In this document: positions 48,180 through 59,349 of the stretch, piece after piece | Numbering within the stretch: position 1 is the stretch's first letter | Layout: each line of letters starts with the position of its first letter | NCBI RefSeq assembly: GCF_965638725.1 | Contig: NC_134970.1 | Location: 6,306,001-6,370,000, forward strand | Source of the DNA: Aptenodytes patagonicus | Lineage: Eukaryota > Chordata > Aves > Sphenisciformes > Spheniscidae | Direction: 5' to 3' | Length of the DNA stretch: 64,000 nt | Notes under the pieces: generated by a model | What the model was told of the DNA's origin: nothing | Database searches by the model: none | What the model saw: the letters and a program-made list of their open reading frames with translations, nothing else | Translations under genes and position numbers: made by a program

Positions 48180-48187
48180 TATAAAAG
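48180..48187 (+). promoter_or_regulatory. MYBPH: TATA box of MYBPH
   Basis: TATAAAAG lies 244 bp upstream of the MYBPH start codon. Transcription would start near 48210, giving a 5' UTR of about 210 bases contiguous with coding exon 1. A sharp TATA promoter suits a strongly tissue-specific muscle gene and contrasts with the CpG-island promoter of DENND2D. Confidence 0.75.
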
Positions 48188-48423
48188 TCTCCCAGCCTCT
48201 GTTCTGGCTCAGTGACCCAGTTCCCCCCTCCCAGCACAGCAGTCACCGAGCAGAGTGGAGAGTGGAGACGCCTGGTGCCAGAGCAGGGACCCCAGCTTCG
48301 GAGTCAAGATCCCAGATCTGGAGGAGACACCTTTGGTCTGGAGCAAGGACCCCAAAACAGAGCAGCGATCCCACAGCAGAGACCCCAAAACATCCTCTTT
48401 CCCAGCCCCTGGGCTTTGCAGCA

Positions 48424-48700
48424 ATGACCGGCAAAACTGCACCTCCAGCCACAGACCCAGCTCCGGCGGCTCAAAAGAAAGAGCCAGTGCCAACACCAAA
48501 GGAAGAACCAGCAGCAGCTGCTGAGGAGCCCCCTGCCCCTGAGCATCCCCCTGCCGCAGAGCAGCCCACAGCCCCCACAGACGAGCCTGCTCCCGTCCCC
48601 ATGGCAGAAGCAACTCCAGCCCCTGAAGAAGGTCCCCCGGCTCCCCCAGCTGAACCCCAAGCCCCAGCTCCTGAACCTAAGCCTGAGAAACCAAAGGCAG
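48424..48700 (+). CDS. MYBPH: MYBPH exon 1, Pro/Ala-rich N-terminus
   Basis: The start MTGKTAPPA matches the beginning of the chicken protein as I recall it. 92 codons plus one base, low complexity with KEEPA and APEP-like repeats; donor gtgagg. Confidence 0.94.
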
Positions 48701-51700
48701 GTGAGGACAGGACCGGACACTGAAGGGGGGAGGGGAGATAAGCAAGGCTGGGATGGGGCATGTTGGGGTGCCGGGGTGAAGGGACAGAGGGATAAAGTCA
48801 TCAAGGATATTTTTGCAGTGGGATAGGGCTGGGGGATTAGGAGGCTGGGCGGTCTGAAGACCAACATGGAGGTTGGTGATTGCCCTCCAACAGCCCTGGT
48901 ACTCGAGAGTCTGTCCTCACCACTGCGGGTTTGTTACAGAGCCGCCCAGCTCCCCCTTGTCCTTGGCTGTGGAAGAAGTGAGCGAAAACTCCGTTACGTT
49001 GACCTGGAAAGCCCCGGAGCAGACAGGCCAGTCGGGCCTGGATGGATACGTGGTGGAGATCTGCAAAGATGGAAGTAGGCTTGGGCTTTCCTGCCTTGTA
49101 AGCATGGAGAGCTGGTGTGTTGCTGTGGAGGCATGGGAGAGAGCTGGGCAGAACCTGGCAGTGCGTTTCCTCGGGCACCATTTCCCTTTCTTTGCCCAAA
49201 CGGGTTCATTTCAAATGGTCATTTTTTTTCAGTGGAGGAGAGGGGCTTCCCACTGGCTTCAGATAGTAGTGATGTCTTTAGCGGGGGGCTGGACCGGGTT
49301 TAATGTCACTGCCATGTCCAGCTAGAGGATGGAGGAGAGACCAGCATACCCAGAGGGTGGTCTCTGATAAGCTCCAGCTCTGCAGAGACCTGGGGTTGGG
49401 ATGGTGATGCAAGACCTCATGAGGAAGAAGATGCAATTCTCACATGTTTGCCCAAAATGAAGTGCAGAAGGAATGGGGATAAGGTGGGAGGATGAGGGAG
49501 GAAAGGATCCTGGGCAGTGCAAGAGGGACTGGCATGCACCAGCAGGCAAGCCCTGCCCAAGCGAGATGGGGCTCGAGATGCCTGGAAGGAGGATGGCCGT
49601 GGTGGATGGAGGTGGGCTGGTGGGTGGCAACATTTATCTGTGGTTCTCCAGTTGCATTGCTGGTTGGTGGAATGGGGTAGGTGGATAAGACTTGTGTTTT
49701 GTGCACTCTCTTGAAGCCCTGCTTGGCTTTGGGGTGAGAGTGAATGACCTGTGTGGCTGAGGGGATCTGCAAGGGGAGGCTGAGGCTGGTGGGCTGGGTG
49801 CTGCATAAGGCTGGAGTGGTTTGGGAGACCCAGGTGGTCCGTGGGCCTTGGGAAACTTGATCTATGACCCTTGGCTGTTTAGCTCGTGGCAGGCACGATT
49901 AACACATGCTTGGCTGTGGGAGGCTTTCATCACTGGGCTGCGGATTGGGGAGGTAACCACGGATGGATGGGATGCGTGAGGAGGCCCTTGTGTGGGACAA
50001 GGAAAGATGCAACCATTCCTGGAGGGTGCTGGCTGACAGCCACCCAAAGGTCACAGTTTTGGAAGCTCTCCTAGCTTGCTTTGGGCTCAGCTGGGTGACA
50101 GGAGAGCTCTAGTCATTCAGTGATAACCACATGGGCTCCGTGACTGCTGTATTTGCGCTGGGGCAAGACCCTGGTTGGCTAAAATATGGTGAGATTTGAG
50201 TGAGGGCTGGTCTGAATAATGCCAGTGGTGAAGGGAAAGAGGAGCTGGTGGGATTTGGCTGGTCTGACGGCACTGACAGGAAAACCTCCTTGGTTTGAAA
50301 GCACACGTGGTGGCTTAGCAAACCCTGGCACATATGGGTTGCTCTAGTTGTCCGCCTGGGACACCCAGTCCTTTGGTGACTGGGGCAGTCTGTTTTCTAA
50401 CTGAGAAACCTCTTAAGAGGTTTGGCACATTGCAAGGCTGTGTTAGCTGCCTGATGTGGGAGGGCTTCTATGTCTTGGCTGTGGGGTGAGTTTGAGATGC
50501 CCCTTCCAAGAAGGAGGAACAGTTGGAGAGGTCTAGATGGCTGGTGGCAGGTGATGAGCAGACCTTGTCCAATGTGGAGGATGCGCTGGGGAACATGGTG
50601 AGCCCCAACGAGTTATCCTGGGGCAGTAAGAGGAGCAGTCTGGCTGGCAGGGTGGTCAAAGGATCTTGACTACTTCCAGAAATGCACCTGGAAGGTCAGC
50701 GGGGACCATGTTTGCTGGCCTAATGCCCTTTCTTACTTGCACATAGCCTCCTGCTCAACAGTTGAGCTTCTGCCAGCATTTTGTACCCCATACTCCTTGG
50801 CAGGGTGGGGTGGTCAACCTACCCTCTAAGATACCTTTTTCTGCTAGTGCCGCAAATCATTCAGCCTTTGCAAGGAACGGGTTCTTTGCCTCTGGGTTTC
50901 ACCCCCTGTGGCTTGATCCTGCTGTTTGGGGTGTGTGTCTGCCTGTCCACTGCACGCCTGAAGTACTCTGCTGGGTTCATTGTAGGTACAGACTGGACAG
51001 TTGCGAACAAGGAGCCTTTTCTTTCCACCCGGTACACAATCCAGGACCTCGGCTCCGGTGACAAGATCCATGTACGGGTGAAGGCTGTCAGCGCCAGCGG
51101 TGCCAGTGTCCCAGCTACTTTGGTGCAGCCAGTCCTCATCAGAGAGATCCTCCGTAAGTACTGCTCCTGCTGTGCATCATTCCCATGTGCTTTGTCAGCG
51201 GTACAAAGAAATCACAGTCCATCCCTGCAGCCTGAGCAGCCTCTGCCGTCTCACACGTCGTAATCCAGCCTTTGACCAAGATGTTATTCTCAATAACTCT
51301 GTTCAGTTCCCTTAGGGTGGGATGGAGTAGCTTCCTGACCTCAAGACACTGATCTTGCAGATGGTGAAGCTTTGGGGGTGAAGGGCTCAAAATGCAGAGC
51401 CACATTTTCCCATTTCATTGCAAGAGCTCAGAAGCAGTCTCACTTTCAGCACATCTCCTCTCCTTGGCCATGCTTACATCTCTCATATGCCATCACATAC
51501 ACATCGGACAGCTTTGTTTATTTAGCTAAGGAAAGTCAAGAGCCGGTAGTCTGGAGCATGGGAACTTTGATCATGCTGAACTCGCTAATGAATGACTTGC
51601 TCCCATGCTTAGCAAGACTCGCATTCCTCCCGGGGTGCTGCGAACGTGCTGAGGCTGATGTATGATCGCAAGGCTGGTTTTCACTTATCAAACAGCAAAT

Positions 51701-54700
51701 ACAGGTTTATTTTCCCTTTACAAAGAATTATTAATGTGGAAGTTTTCCTATTACTCAAAGAACACGTTGGAATTTTCAGCTGCTTAAAAATAGTAATAAT
51801 AATAACAAAAGTTATTCCAGGAACCATCAGCTTCTCATAGGAAAAGGCTTGGAGAAGGCTATCAGCATCTGGAAAGGGTCCTGCAGGGTCTGTCCTCTTA
51901 GTCTGCTTGGAGGAGGTGAACGTGGCTTAGTGGTTGGTGTCTGCTGCTGTGTTCACCTCCAGATCTCAAAGGCATCCCACCATACCTTGTGGGACTGGGG
52001 AAACTGAAGCATGGGGGACTGGCATGAGATGCCAAATACGCAGCTCATGTTTCCCACCTCTAGTCCCGTGCTGCACCCACCAGTTCAAACCCGCTGTCCC
52101 TGCCGCCTGAGCTTTGTCCCAGCCACGTGTACTGGCTGAGAGGTGTAAACCCCAAAGAACTGGAAGACCCATGCACAACTTGCTCTTGCTCCACGCTAGT
52201 GGGTTTTTTTTCTTCTCTCTTTTCCTTTTGCTAACCGAAACTCTTCATCAGCAAACAGCACTTGCCTACTTTTGCATTTCATTTGAAATACAGCCCTGGG
52301 CACGCTGCCTGGCTTTGCTGAGGAACAAATTAGCCCTCCATGTCCCTCTGCCTCCCCGTGTCCACCCCAGTGGCGCTGGTGTGTGTTGGGTGCATGAGTC
52401 CGCTCATCTCTGCCCCATCTGTTACCTTCTGGTCTTCACATTTTATTTGGGACTGCATTTTGTACCTCTCATTGGTTCATTTATAGCATCACAAGGGATT
52501 TTAAATAGCAGCAATACAGACAGCAGAGAGTTTAAAAACAGGTGGGACGAGTGGGTTTGGGAAGTGGAGAGAGACGAGGAGAAACCAGATGAAGATTCAG
52601 TGTGGGAGTCGCATTTTACAGGGAGCCTTCACACCCGCAGCGGCATGTCACCTGGACCACCGACCTCGGCCAGCCCTCTCTGGCTGAGCAAGGCACGCGT
52701 GAGCTGGGGAAAACACCCATGAATTAACATTCCTCTGTCGAGGTCAGGTTTCTCTGCCCCGCTGAGACTGATGTGCCCAAGTGGCAGCATCAATGCATGG
52801 ATCCCTGGAGCAAATAGCAGCATGAGCAGAGGAGAGCCCATCTCAGCTGTCAGCGGGGCCATGTGGGACTGCCGGGCATCTCCCTGCCCTCCCCAGCCCA
52901 CCGCCGGCGTTTCACACTCACAGCTGTTTAGCCATTGCTCAGACCTGGTTTAATTCTGGCTGTGCCCCCTCCCCAGAGCTAAGCTCCAGCACGTTTAATC
53001 CGGGCAGAGACACACAGCTCTTTTATGAGGGGCTCACGTAAACCCAATGCCTCTCCAGAAGGGTCACCGAGCAGCACTGAGCCGGTAGGGTTACATGGCT
53101 GCTATTTTCACCCCGGGAAGGAGACACACGCTCCATCAGCATTCTCCAGTGGGTTTTTGCTTATCTTTGTTATGTTCCCTTGGGGACGTTAGCCTTCATT
53201 TTAAGCCTGGGGCTTTCACAGCTCTGCTGTGAGTAACCATGCACCACCTTGGTCTCTTGATGGCCTTGAGCGCACAGTGAAGGTGGAGGTCTGGCGAGCC
53301 CTGTCCTTGCTGGAAGTTGGGTTGTGTGCCTCTGGAAAGTCTGCTTTCTGAGCTGGGGGAGAAATATTTCCTAACTGGCAGATGCTGTCCTCTGCCGTGC
53401 TACTGTGTAGGCGGTACTGTGACTCTTCTGGTTAAGCCCATGTTGGTCTCCATGGCCTGGCTATAATGAGGGGGGTGAATGGTCCATTGGGTTGGTGACC
53501 TGGTATCTCAAGGATGGATATAATTTTGGGGTGCAGGCAATGGGGTAGGCTGGCATGACCCTGCAGGGAAGCAAGCACTGTCCAGGAGATGAGAGGAAAG
53601 AAGTGGCCATGTTTCTGGGTAGGATTTCTTGATGGCCAAGCAGGCGGATGTGTGGGGTGGGTTGGGGGCTGTGATTTCCTTGGCCCCACGGCATGACTTT
53701 CTGGTCCCCAGAGCTCCCGAGGATCCGCATGCCCCGTCACCTGCGGCAGACTTATGTCAGGCGTGTTGGGGATGCTGTGAACATGATGATCCCTTTCCAG
53801 GTAGGTGGATGATTTGGGATTTAATCCCCCAGGCTTTTTCACTGCAGGTTAGCTTCTGCAGTGACTTTTCTAGCCACCATGGCATGCCTGGGGCCAGCTG
53901 TGGGCTGGCTTGTCCTGGTCCCCATGTCTCATGGGCCGAGGGTGGGAGATGGGGTGGGAACTTCTCTCCCATTCCTGCCTAGCTCCCATTTTTCTTCTGC
54001 TATGTCTTTATTGATGGTGTTGGCAACGGGACAACGCCAAACACACTAGGGCATGGGCTAACTATTGCTGCTGTCTCAGCACACGAGCCCTGTTCAGCTC
54101 ATGCTCCTGGCCGAGCCTGGCAGGGATCTGGCCACATACCACAGGACCCCACAGCACAACAGTGGGGGTCCCCCTGGGGAGAGCAGCTGCCTTTGGAGCA
54201 GGGCAGCCCCAGGGCTGTGTGATGGAGGGAGCGATGCTGACATTGGTGGGCCAAGCTGGAGGTCCTCTCCTCAACTATCTATCGCATACTGTCTGGGGCA
54301 CCACCAAAGCATCTCCACTATGGTGTCTGCGATGGAGAAAACCAGCCCTGAAACATACTGGCCAAGCAGGGGGAAGCAAGAGGCAGAAAGCTGCCCCTGA
54401 GATGAGGGACATGTCCATGCCATGTCTCATAGGTGGTTGGGAGCCTGCGCTGGCCATGCTCCAGGCATGAATTGGCCCTGGATGCTGAATTCAAGCCCTT
54501 GCTGCTAGGCTTGAACCTGAGCTCAGTGCCTGGGCAACAGGAGCACAGCTCTGCCTGCAATGCCCTGGGCAACTAAAACTGGGCTTGCTCCATGAGGCCT
54601 TTGGGTGACCAGCATGTTCCAGCATCACCCCTGGAGCCTGATGGCTTCCCGTCAGTGGGGCTGGCAGGGATCGTCTGTAGTTTCTTCCCTGGGGACTGCT

Positions 54701-57700
54701 GGATGGGAGAGGCCGTATCCAGGCCACTGCTGTCTGGACAAAGTGGGGTGGCTCTGCCCACCCGTCCTTCCCAGCAGGACCCGTTGGGGCTGTACGCTCG
54801 AGCGGCTCCTAACATGCCTGTGCGGGTTGCTCCAGGGAAGGCCGCAGCCTGAGGTGATCTGGACCAAGGGTGACCAGCCCCTGGACACCAGCCACATCAA
54901 CATCCGCAACACGGAGAGGGACACCATCTTCTACATCCGCGAGGCGCAGCGCAGCGATTCGGGCAAGTACGAGCTTGCTGTGCGGATAAACGGAGCGGAG
55001 GACAAGGCTACTCTGGACATCCGAGTGATTGGTAAGGCTGGGGATGGGACCCTGCAGGGTCACTCTGGGGCTCATTTTTGCCCCTTGGTTGGGGTAGCTC
55101 TTGTTCCGGGTGGGATGGGACAGGGCTCTGGGGTCCCTTGTCCAGTGGGATCTTCTCCAGGATCATGGAGGTGAACTCCTCCGGTTGGGGAGGCAGGTTT
55201 TCTGCCAGCCCATGCCCATCACAGCTTCTCATCCCTTGTGTGCTGCAACAGGGTGAGAAGAGATTGAAAGCGAGGTGCAAGGCATGGTCAAGGCACAGAA
55301 TGTGGGGGGAGCAAATTAGGATGCCACCCTGTGAGGGATTGTATTTGCAGAGCCACCGGGCCCCCCCCAGAACCTGAAGCTGGTGGATGTGTGGGGCTTT
55401 AATGTGGCCCTGGAGTGGACCCCTCCGGTGGACAACGGGAACTCTGAGATCAAGGGCTACACGGTGCAGAAGTCAGACAAGAAGAGTGGGGTGAGTCTGG
55501 GCACTCCCCATGCCCTGGTGCTGGGGATGTCCTGATGGGAGAGGGGGAGCTGCACACCCCTGTCTCCCCCCACACCTTCTCCATCCTTTGGACAGCCTGC
55601 CTTTCCTCACCACTCTTTTTTTTCCTTCCAGAAATGGTTCACGGCACTGGAGCGCTGCACCCGCACCAGCTGCACCATCTCTGACCTCATCATGGGCAAT
55701 ACCTACTCCTTCCGGGTGTTCGCGGAAAACGCCTGTGGGCTGAGCGAGAAAGCAGCTGTCACCTCCGGGGTGGCCCACATCAAGAAGACAAGTGGGAACA
55801 AGGCCCTGGCTAAGGGGTTGGGGGTGGTGGTGGGCAAGAGGGATTCTGTCCCCGTTGGGGCTAGTGGGGCTTCCTTGGTGTTGTGGTGATGCTGCTGGGC
55901 TGGTCCCCAGGACGAGCCCTGAAGGGGTGAGGCTGTGCATCCCCAAGGCAGAGGTCCAGAGGCCCTCCTTCTACACCTCCTTTCTCCTTTGGGAAAGGCT
56001 TGTGCCATGGTCAGCCCCCTGGGAGGGATGAAGGCATGGACATCCCTGGGGTGAGATCGAAGCAGGAGCCGGGAGGGGTGAGGAACAGCCCTGGCTCTGG
56101 CCCTGCAGCTCAGGGCCAGCAGACGAAGAGACCCCTGCAGTGGTCCATCTCAGGGCCAAATCTCCAAACCAGCATCCGTCAGCCCCCCTCTCCCTCCACC
56201 TATTTCCATCCTGCTCCCTGGTAGCACACAGTGAGTTGGGGTCTCTGCCACCTGCAGAGCTTACCTCCAGCTCCTATTTCTGTGCACTGAATTTTGGGGA
56301 TGGAATAGGAGATCCAGAGAGGTGCCTGGCCTGGATCCGACATGCTGCACATAGCATGCATCACGGTGTTGGTTTGCAGACCGGCATCTCCCCTGTCCCC
56401 CACAGGGACTGGGCACTAACATGGCATGGTTGGATGAGAAGGGATTTATAGACAGGGCTGGTCTGAGCTGAAGGCCAGGTCCTCGGGTCAGGCTAGATGC
56501 GGTCTGGCTTGTTATGTGAGGGAGCAGAAGTATTTTGGGGTACCTTGGGCTGAATCCCTGTGACCATGTGCTGGTCAGCCCAGGAGCCCGAGCTCTGCCT
56601 TAACCTAGAATTATTTTCTTAGAAACTGCTTACCAGCCAGAGAAGATCCCTGAGCGGGACATGATGGAGCCTCCAAAGTTCACCCAGCCCCTGACAGACC
56701 GAACCACCACCCGGGGCTACAGCACACATCTCTTCTGCTGCGTCAGGGGCTTCCCCCAGGTCAGTGGTTCCTCCATGGACAGCATCGCCTCTGCATGTGG
56801 GCAGCCGCCAGTGGGGTTTTTGCAAGGAGGCTGGAGGTGTTGGGAGACGGTTGGTCATGTTGGGTTAGGGTTGGATGAGGTTAGGGGGCTGCAGCTGCCC
56901 TCTGAGTCAAACTGGGGCAAGTTTGGGGTGTTTCTGCATGGAGATGGGAGACTGGTCTTAATTCAAGCCATGTCCTGTTTCCTTCTGCACTGGGGGAGGA
57001 AGTGTGGAGCTGTGGTTAGGGCTCAACAATGGGAGATTTAGCTCTTCAAACTACTTCTGACTGTGAATCCCACCATGGCCACCAGCTTCAGGCAGGGCCA
57101 AGGCAAAGGCAGAGGGAGGTGGCTCCATTTTGGGGCCAGTTAGATTTCTTATTTCTCTCCCTACTTTAAACAAACAAATAAATCCTGCTGCCTTCCAGCC
57201 CAAAATCATCTGGATGAAAAATCAGATGGAAATACGGGAAGACCCCAAATACATAGCGATGATTGAGCAGGGCGTCTGCTCCCTGGAAATCCGCAAGCCC
57301 AGCCCTTTTGATGGGGGCATCTACACCTGCAAAGCTGTGAACCCCTTGGGGGAAGCCTCAGTAGACTGCAAACTTGATGTGAAAGGTAAGATTGGCCGAG
57401 GAGATAGAGGAGCAAGTCTCCTTGCCTGCCTTTTCCTGTTCTCACTTTCACAGTGGTGTGGTTTGTCTCTGTTTTGTGTTGATCCTGGTGATGGGGGAAC
57501 CTAAGGACACTGGGCAGCCCTGTGGAGCTGGAGCTTCAGGCTTCTTGGGTTTATGGTCTTGAAGCATCTTGAAATCTCCTTCCCTCATTCATGGCCAAAA
57601 AATGAGGAGAAAACCAGAAACTGCAGAGCCAAAGGCCCAGAGGTGCTGGTGGAGGCTGGGACAGTCGCTTGCTCCTCACTGCGTCTAACAGCACTTGTGT

Positions 57701-58552
57701 CCCAAGCCATCCACAAGCCATGTGTGCGGGGGCTGTGCTGAACCCCCTCCACTTGCACCTGGGTTGTTCTGATTCATGTCTCGGGATCCTGCCCAGACTT
57801 TCCAGCTCACATTTCCCTGCCTCAGCAGAGAACCCAGCCCAGCCCTTGCATGGAGGTGCCCCGCTTTGCTCCCCACAGACGCCTCCTCTGCGTGGTGCAG
57901 ACCCGCCGTGGCATGCAGGAGGATGCATGCCCACACACTACACACATATTCCTCAAGTGGCGGTGTGTCCTTAGACACATGTCATTTTTATTATTTCTCC
58001 TCCCATGGCTTCCCAGCACACGCTTGCCCCGAGACATGCTCTGCCCTACTTCCCACGCAGGCATGGCTCCAATCCAGCAGGCGCCAGGCACCCTCGGTCC
58101 CTGATGAAGCTTCAGGGCTGCCGGTGTGGCACGGGGTTGGTGCTTGGCTCTGCAGCAGCTGGTGCCAGGGCTTCCAGCCGGTACAGCGAGCACTGACCCA
58201 GCTGGCCTCGGCCACACTGCCCTGCAGGCAGGGCTGTCAGTGCAGCCATGCAGGCAGCATGGTGAAGTCAGCCAGGAGGATGAGCTTGTCATTGTGCTGG
58301 GGACACAAAGCACCTGGGAGTCACCCAGGCTGGGATCTTGGGGGCAAGCTGGCCAGGAGCAGGCAGTGATGGTGGTGTGTGTGATTGCTCGGAGCATGTG
58401 TGCACAGGGATGGGGTGCGTAGGTGCACGCTGGTGTGCGCACATGAGCAGATTGGTTATGCCCTGGCTCACTTTTGGAAGTCAAAAGGGGAATAAGATGA
58501 GGGGAGTTCAGGGGCTTTATATCTCCTGTGCTCTCCTGCAGTGCCCCAGTGA
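48424..58552 (+). CDS. MYBPH: MYBPH, myosin-binding protein H (complete, 499 aa)
   Basis: A thick-filament protein of the skeletal-muscle sarcomere that binds myosin and belongs to the MyBP-C family. Exons join in frame: 48424-48700, 48940-49074, 50986-51153, 53712-53800, 54836-55031, 55351-55490, 55632-55791, 56623-56759, 57199-57385 and 58542-58552. Residues 1-92 are a Pro/Ala/Glu-rich flexible extension. Then come Fn3 (about 94-193), Ig (about 205-289), Fn3 (290-388) and a C-terminal Ig (about 408-495), the standard MyBP-H order. Typical motifs are [65 protein letters not shown] and [20 protein letters not shown]. From memory, chicken MYBPH is about 537 aa with more lysine-proline repeats at the N-terminus; this copy is shorter there. 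MYBPHL is the main alternative, but the sequence and the ADORA1 neighbour favour MYBPH. Confidence 0.97.
48940..49074 (+). CDS. MYBPH: MYBPH exon 2 (Fn3-1, first half)
   Basis: Split Glu codon, then [20 protein letters not shown] through YVVEICKDG. Acceptor tgttacag, donor gtaggc. Confidence 0.96.
49075..50985 (+). other. MYBPH: MYBPH intron 2, 1.9 kb
   Basis: Intron splitting the first Fn3 domain. No other feature was recognised. Confidence 0.85.
50986..51153 (+). CDS. MYBPH: MYBPH exon 3 (Fn3-1, second half)
   Basis: Split Ser codon, then [20 protein letters not shown] through PVLIREIL. Acceptor tgtag, donor gtaagt. Confidence 0.96.
51154..53711 (+). other. MYBPH: MYBPH intron 3, 2.6 kb
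   Basis: Largest MYBPH intron. It includes an AT-rich patch at about 51670-51840 and another at about 52490-52540. No exon or transposon was seen. It could hold muscle enhancers, but nothing here proves that. Confidence 0.8.
53712..53800 (+). CDS. MYBPH: MYBPH exon 4 (linker and Ig-1 start)
   Basis: Split Gln codon, then [20 protein letters not shown] and AVNMMIPFQ. Acceptor tccccag, donor gtaggt. Confidence 0.95.
53801..54835 (+). other. MYBPH: MYBPH intron 4, 1.0 kb
   Basis: Intron inside the first Ig domain. Nothing else was recognised. Confidence 0.85.
54836..55031 (+). CDS. MYBPH: MYBPH exon 5 (Ig-1)
   Basis: 65 codons plus one base: [20 protein letters not shown] through [20 protein letters not shown]. 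It carries the DSGKY Ig-fold motif. Acceptor gctccag, donor gtaagg. Confidence 0.97.
55032..55350 (+). other. MYBPH: MYBPH intron 5, 0.3 kb
   Basis: Short intron between the first Ig and second Fn3 domains. Nothing else was recognised. Confidence 0.85.
55351..55490 (+). CDS. MYBPH: MYBPH exon 6 (Fn3-2, first half)
   Basis: Split Glu codon, then 46 codons from [20 protein letters not shown] to [11 protein letters not shown]. Acceptor tttgcag, donor gtgagt. Confidence 0.97.
55632..55791 (+). CDS. MYBPH: MYBPH exon 7 (Fn3-2, second half)
   Basis: 53 codons plus one base: [20 protein letters not shown] through SGVAHIKKT. The donor gtggga is weak, but joining there gives KKTKTAYQP, matching the family. 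Confidence 0.94.
55792..56622 (+). other. MYBPH: MYBPH intron 7, 0.8 kb
   Basis: Intron between the second Fn3 domain and the C-terminal Ig part. Nothing else was recognised. Confidence 0.85.
56623..56759 (+). CDS. MYBPH: MYBPH exon 8 (linker and Ig-2 start)
   Basis: Split Lys codon, then [20 protein letters not shown] through [11 protein letters not shown]. Acceptor tttcttag, donor gtcagt. Confidence 0.96.
56760..57198 (+). other. MYBPH: MYBPH intron 8, 0.4 kb
   Basis: Intron inside the C-terminal Ig domain. Nothing else was recognised. Confidence 0.85.
57199..57385 (+). CDS. MYBPH: MYBPH exon 9 (Ig-2)
   Basis: 62 codons plus one base: [20 protein letters not shown] through [20 protein letters not shown] and K. 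The C-terminal Ig domain is the myosin-binding end in this family. Acceptor ttccag, donor gtaaga. Confidence 0.97.
57386..58541 (+). other. MYBPH: MYBPH intron 9, 1.2 kb
   Basis: Intron before the tiny last coding segment. Nothing else was recognised. Confidence 0.8.
58542..58552 (+). CDS. MYBPH: MYBPH last coding segment (VPQ stop)
   Basis: Only 11 coding bases: two finishing a Val codon, then Pro, Gln and TGA. Acceptor cctgcag. Chicken MYBPH as recalled ends in a similar KMPQ, which supports this exon. The exon probably continues as UTR to a donor gtaggt after 58583. Confidence 0.85.
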
Positions 58553-59345
58553 GGACAGATCAGAGGGCAAGACAAAGAGCAAGGTAGGTCTGGGTTGGGG
58601 CTGTGGGATGGAGGGAGGGTGGATCACTTCATTGGGGATGGAGTGGGTTGAGTGTCCTGGATTAGCCCTTGTCACCTGCCGATGGAGCCCCAGCTCGGGT
58701 CTTCCTCATCCCATGGCTGGAGATGCACTGGTGGGGTGGGATGCTGCAGAGTCTGAGAGAAACCTGCCCCTTTGCAAGGTGGAGGGAGGGCTGTATGTAT
58801 GGCCAGGAGGACAAAGATGCATGTGGAGACTGGTGTGCCTGGCAGATGCATGGGCAGCATGGTGGGCAGAGCCCAAATTTGCAGGCAGGGCTCAGAGACC
58901 TGGGGCACCAGGCACATGAGGGGCAGGTACTGGGGCTGGGGGCAGGTATAAAGGGGTGTGAAATGGGGCTGCGGGGTGGAAAAGCAGAGTTAAAGGGTTG
59001 CATCTGAATTTTGTGGGGCAGGAGAGGGTGGAAGAGCTGGGCTGGGTTTGTCTTGCGTTAGAGCTATAGCTGGGACATGGTTTCCCATCTCATCTCTGAC
59101 CACTGGTCTCTCGGCAGTGGTGCCCTCACAGGACTCAGATCTCGTTCCTTTACCCCAGGTGGATGCTGCAGCTGCTGTGCTGTAGCGTGGCACATGGTGA
59201 TGCTCCTGGCCATGGCCTCTGCTGCCTGCGGGCCTGCCCCCTCCCTGGCAGTGCTCTGGGGGGGGTCTGCACCTCAGCCTGCCATGGCATGTTCCTCTCT
59301 GAATGTGTCCTTAGCTGTGACAATAAAATGAGCCCATATGAGGGG
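58553..59345 (+). other. MYBPH: MYBPH 3' UTR, probably two exons
   Basis: Proposed UTR exon end at 58583 (caag then gtaggt), intron 58584-59158, and a non-coding last exon from 59159 (after ttaccccag) to just past the AATAAA. An unspliced UTR is the alternative. The human gene also has a non-coding last exon, as I recall. Confidence 0.6.
59322..59327 (+). terminator. MYBPH: AATAAA poly(A) signal of MYBPH
   Basis: First canonical AATAAA downstream of the MYBPH stop, followed about 45-85 bases later by a T/GT-rich stretch (ctgtccttcttgttgtggtg). Confidence 0.75.
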
Positions 59346-59349
59346 CTTT

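Noticed and set aside
48424-58552. MYBPHL or MYBPC as the identity of the Ig/Fn3 gene
   Set aside because: The four-domain Fn3-Ig-Fn3-Ig layout with a Pro/Ala-rich N-terminus and near-match to chicken MyBP-H excludes the longer MyBP-C; ADORA1 adjacency favours MYBPH over MYBPHL.
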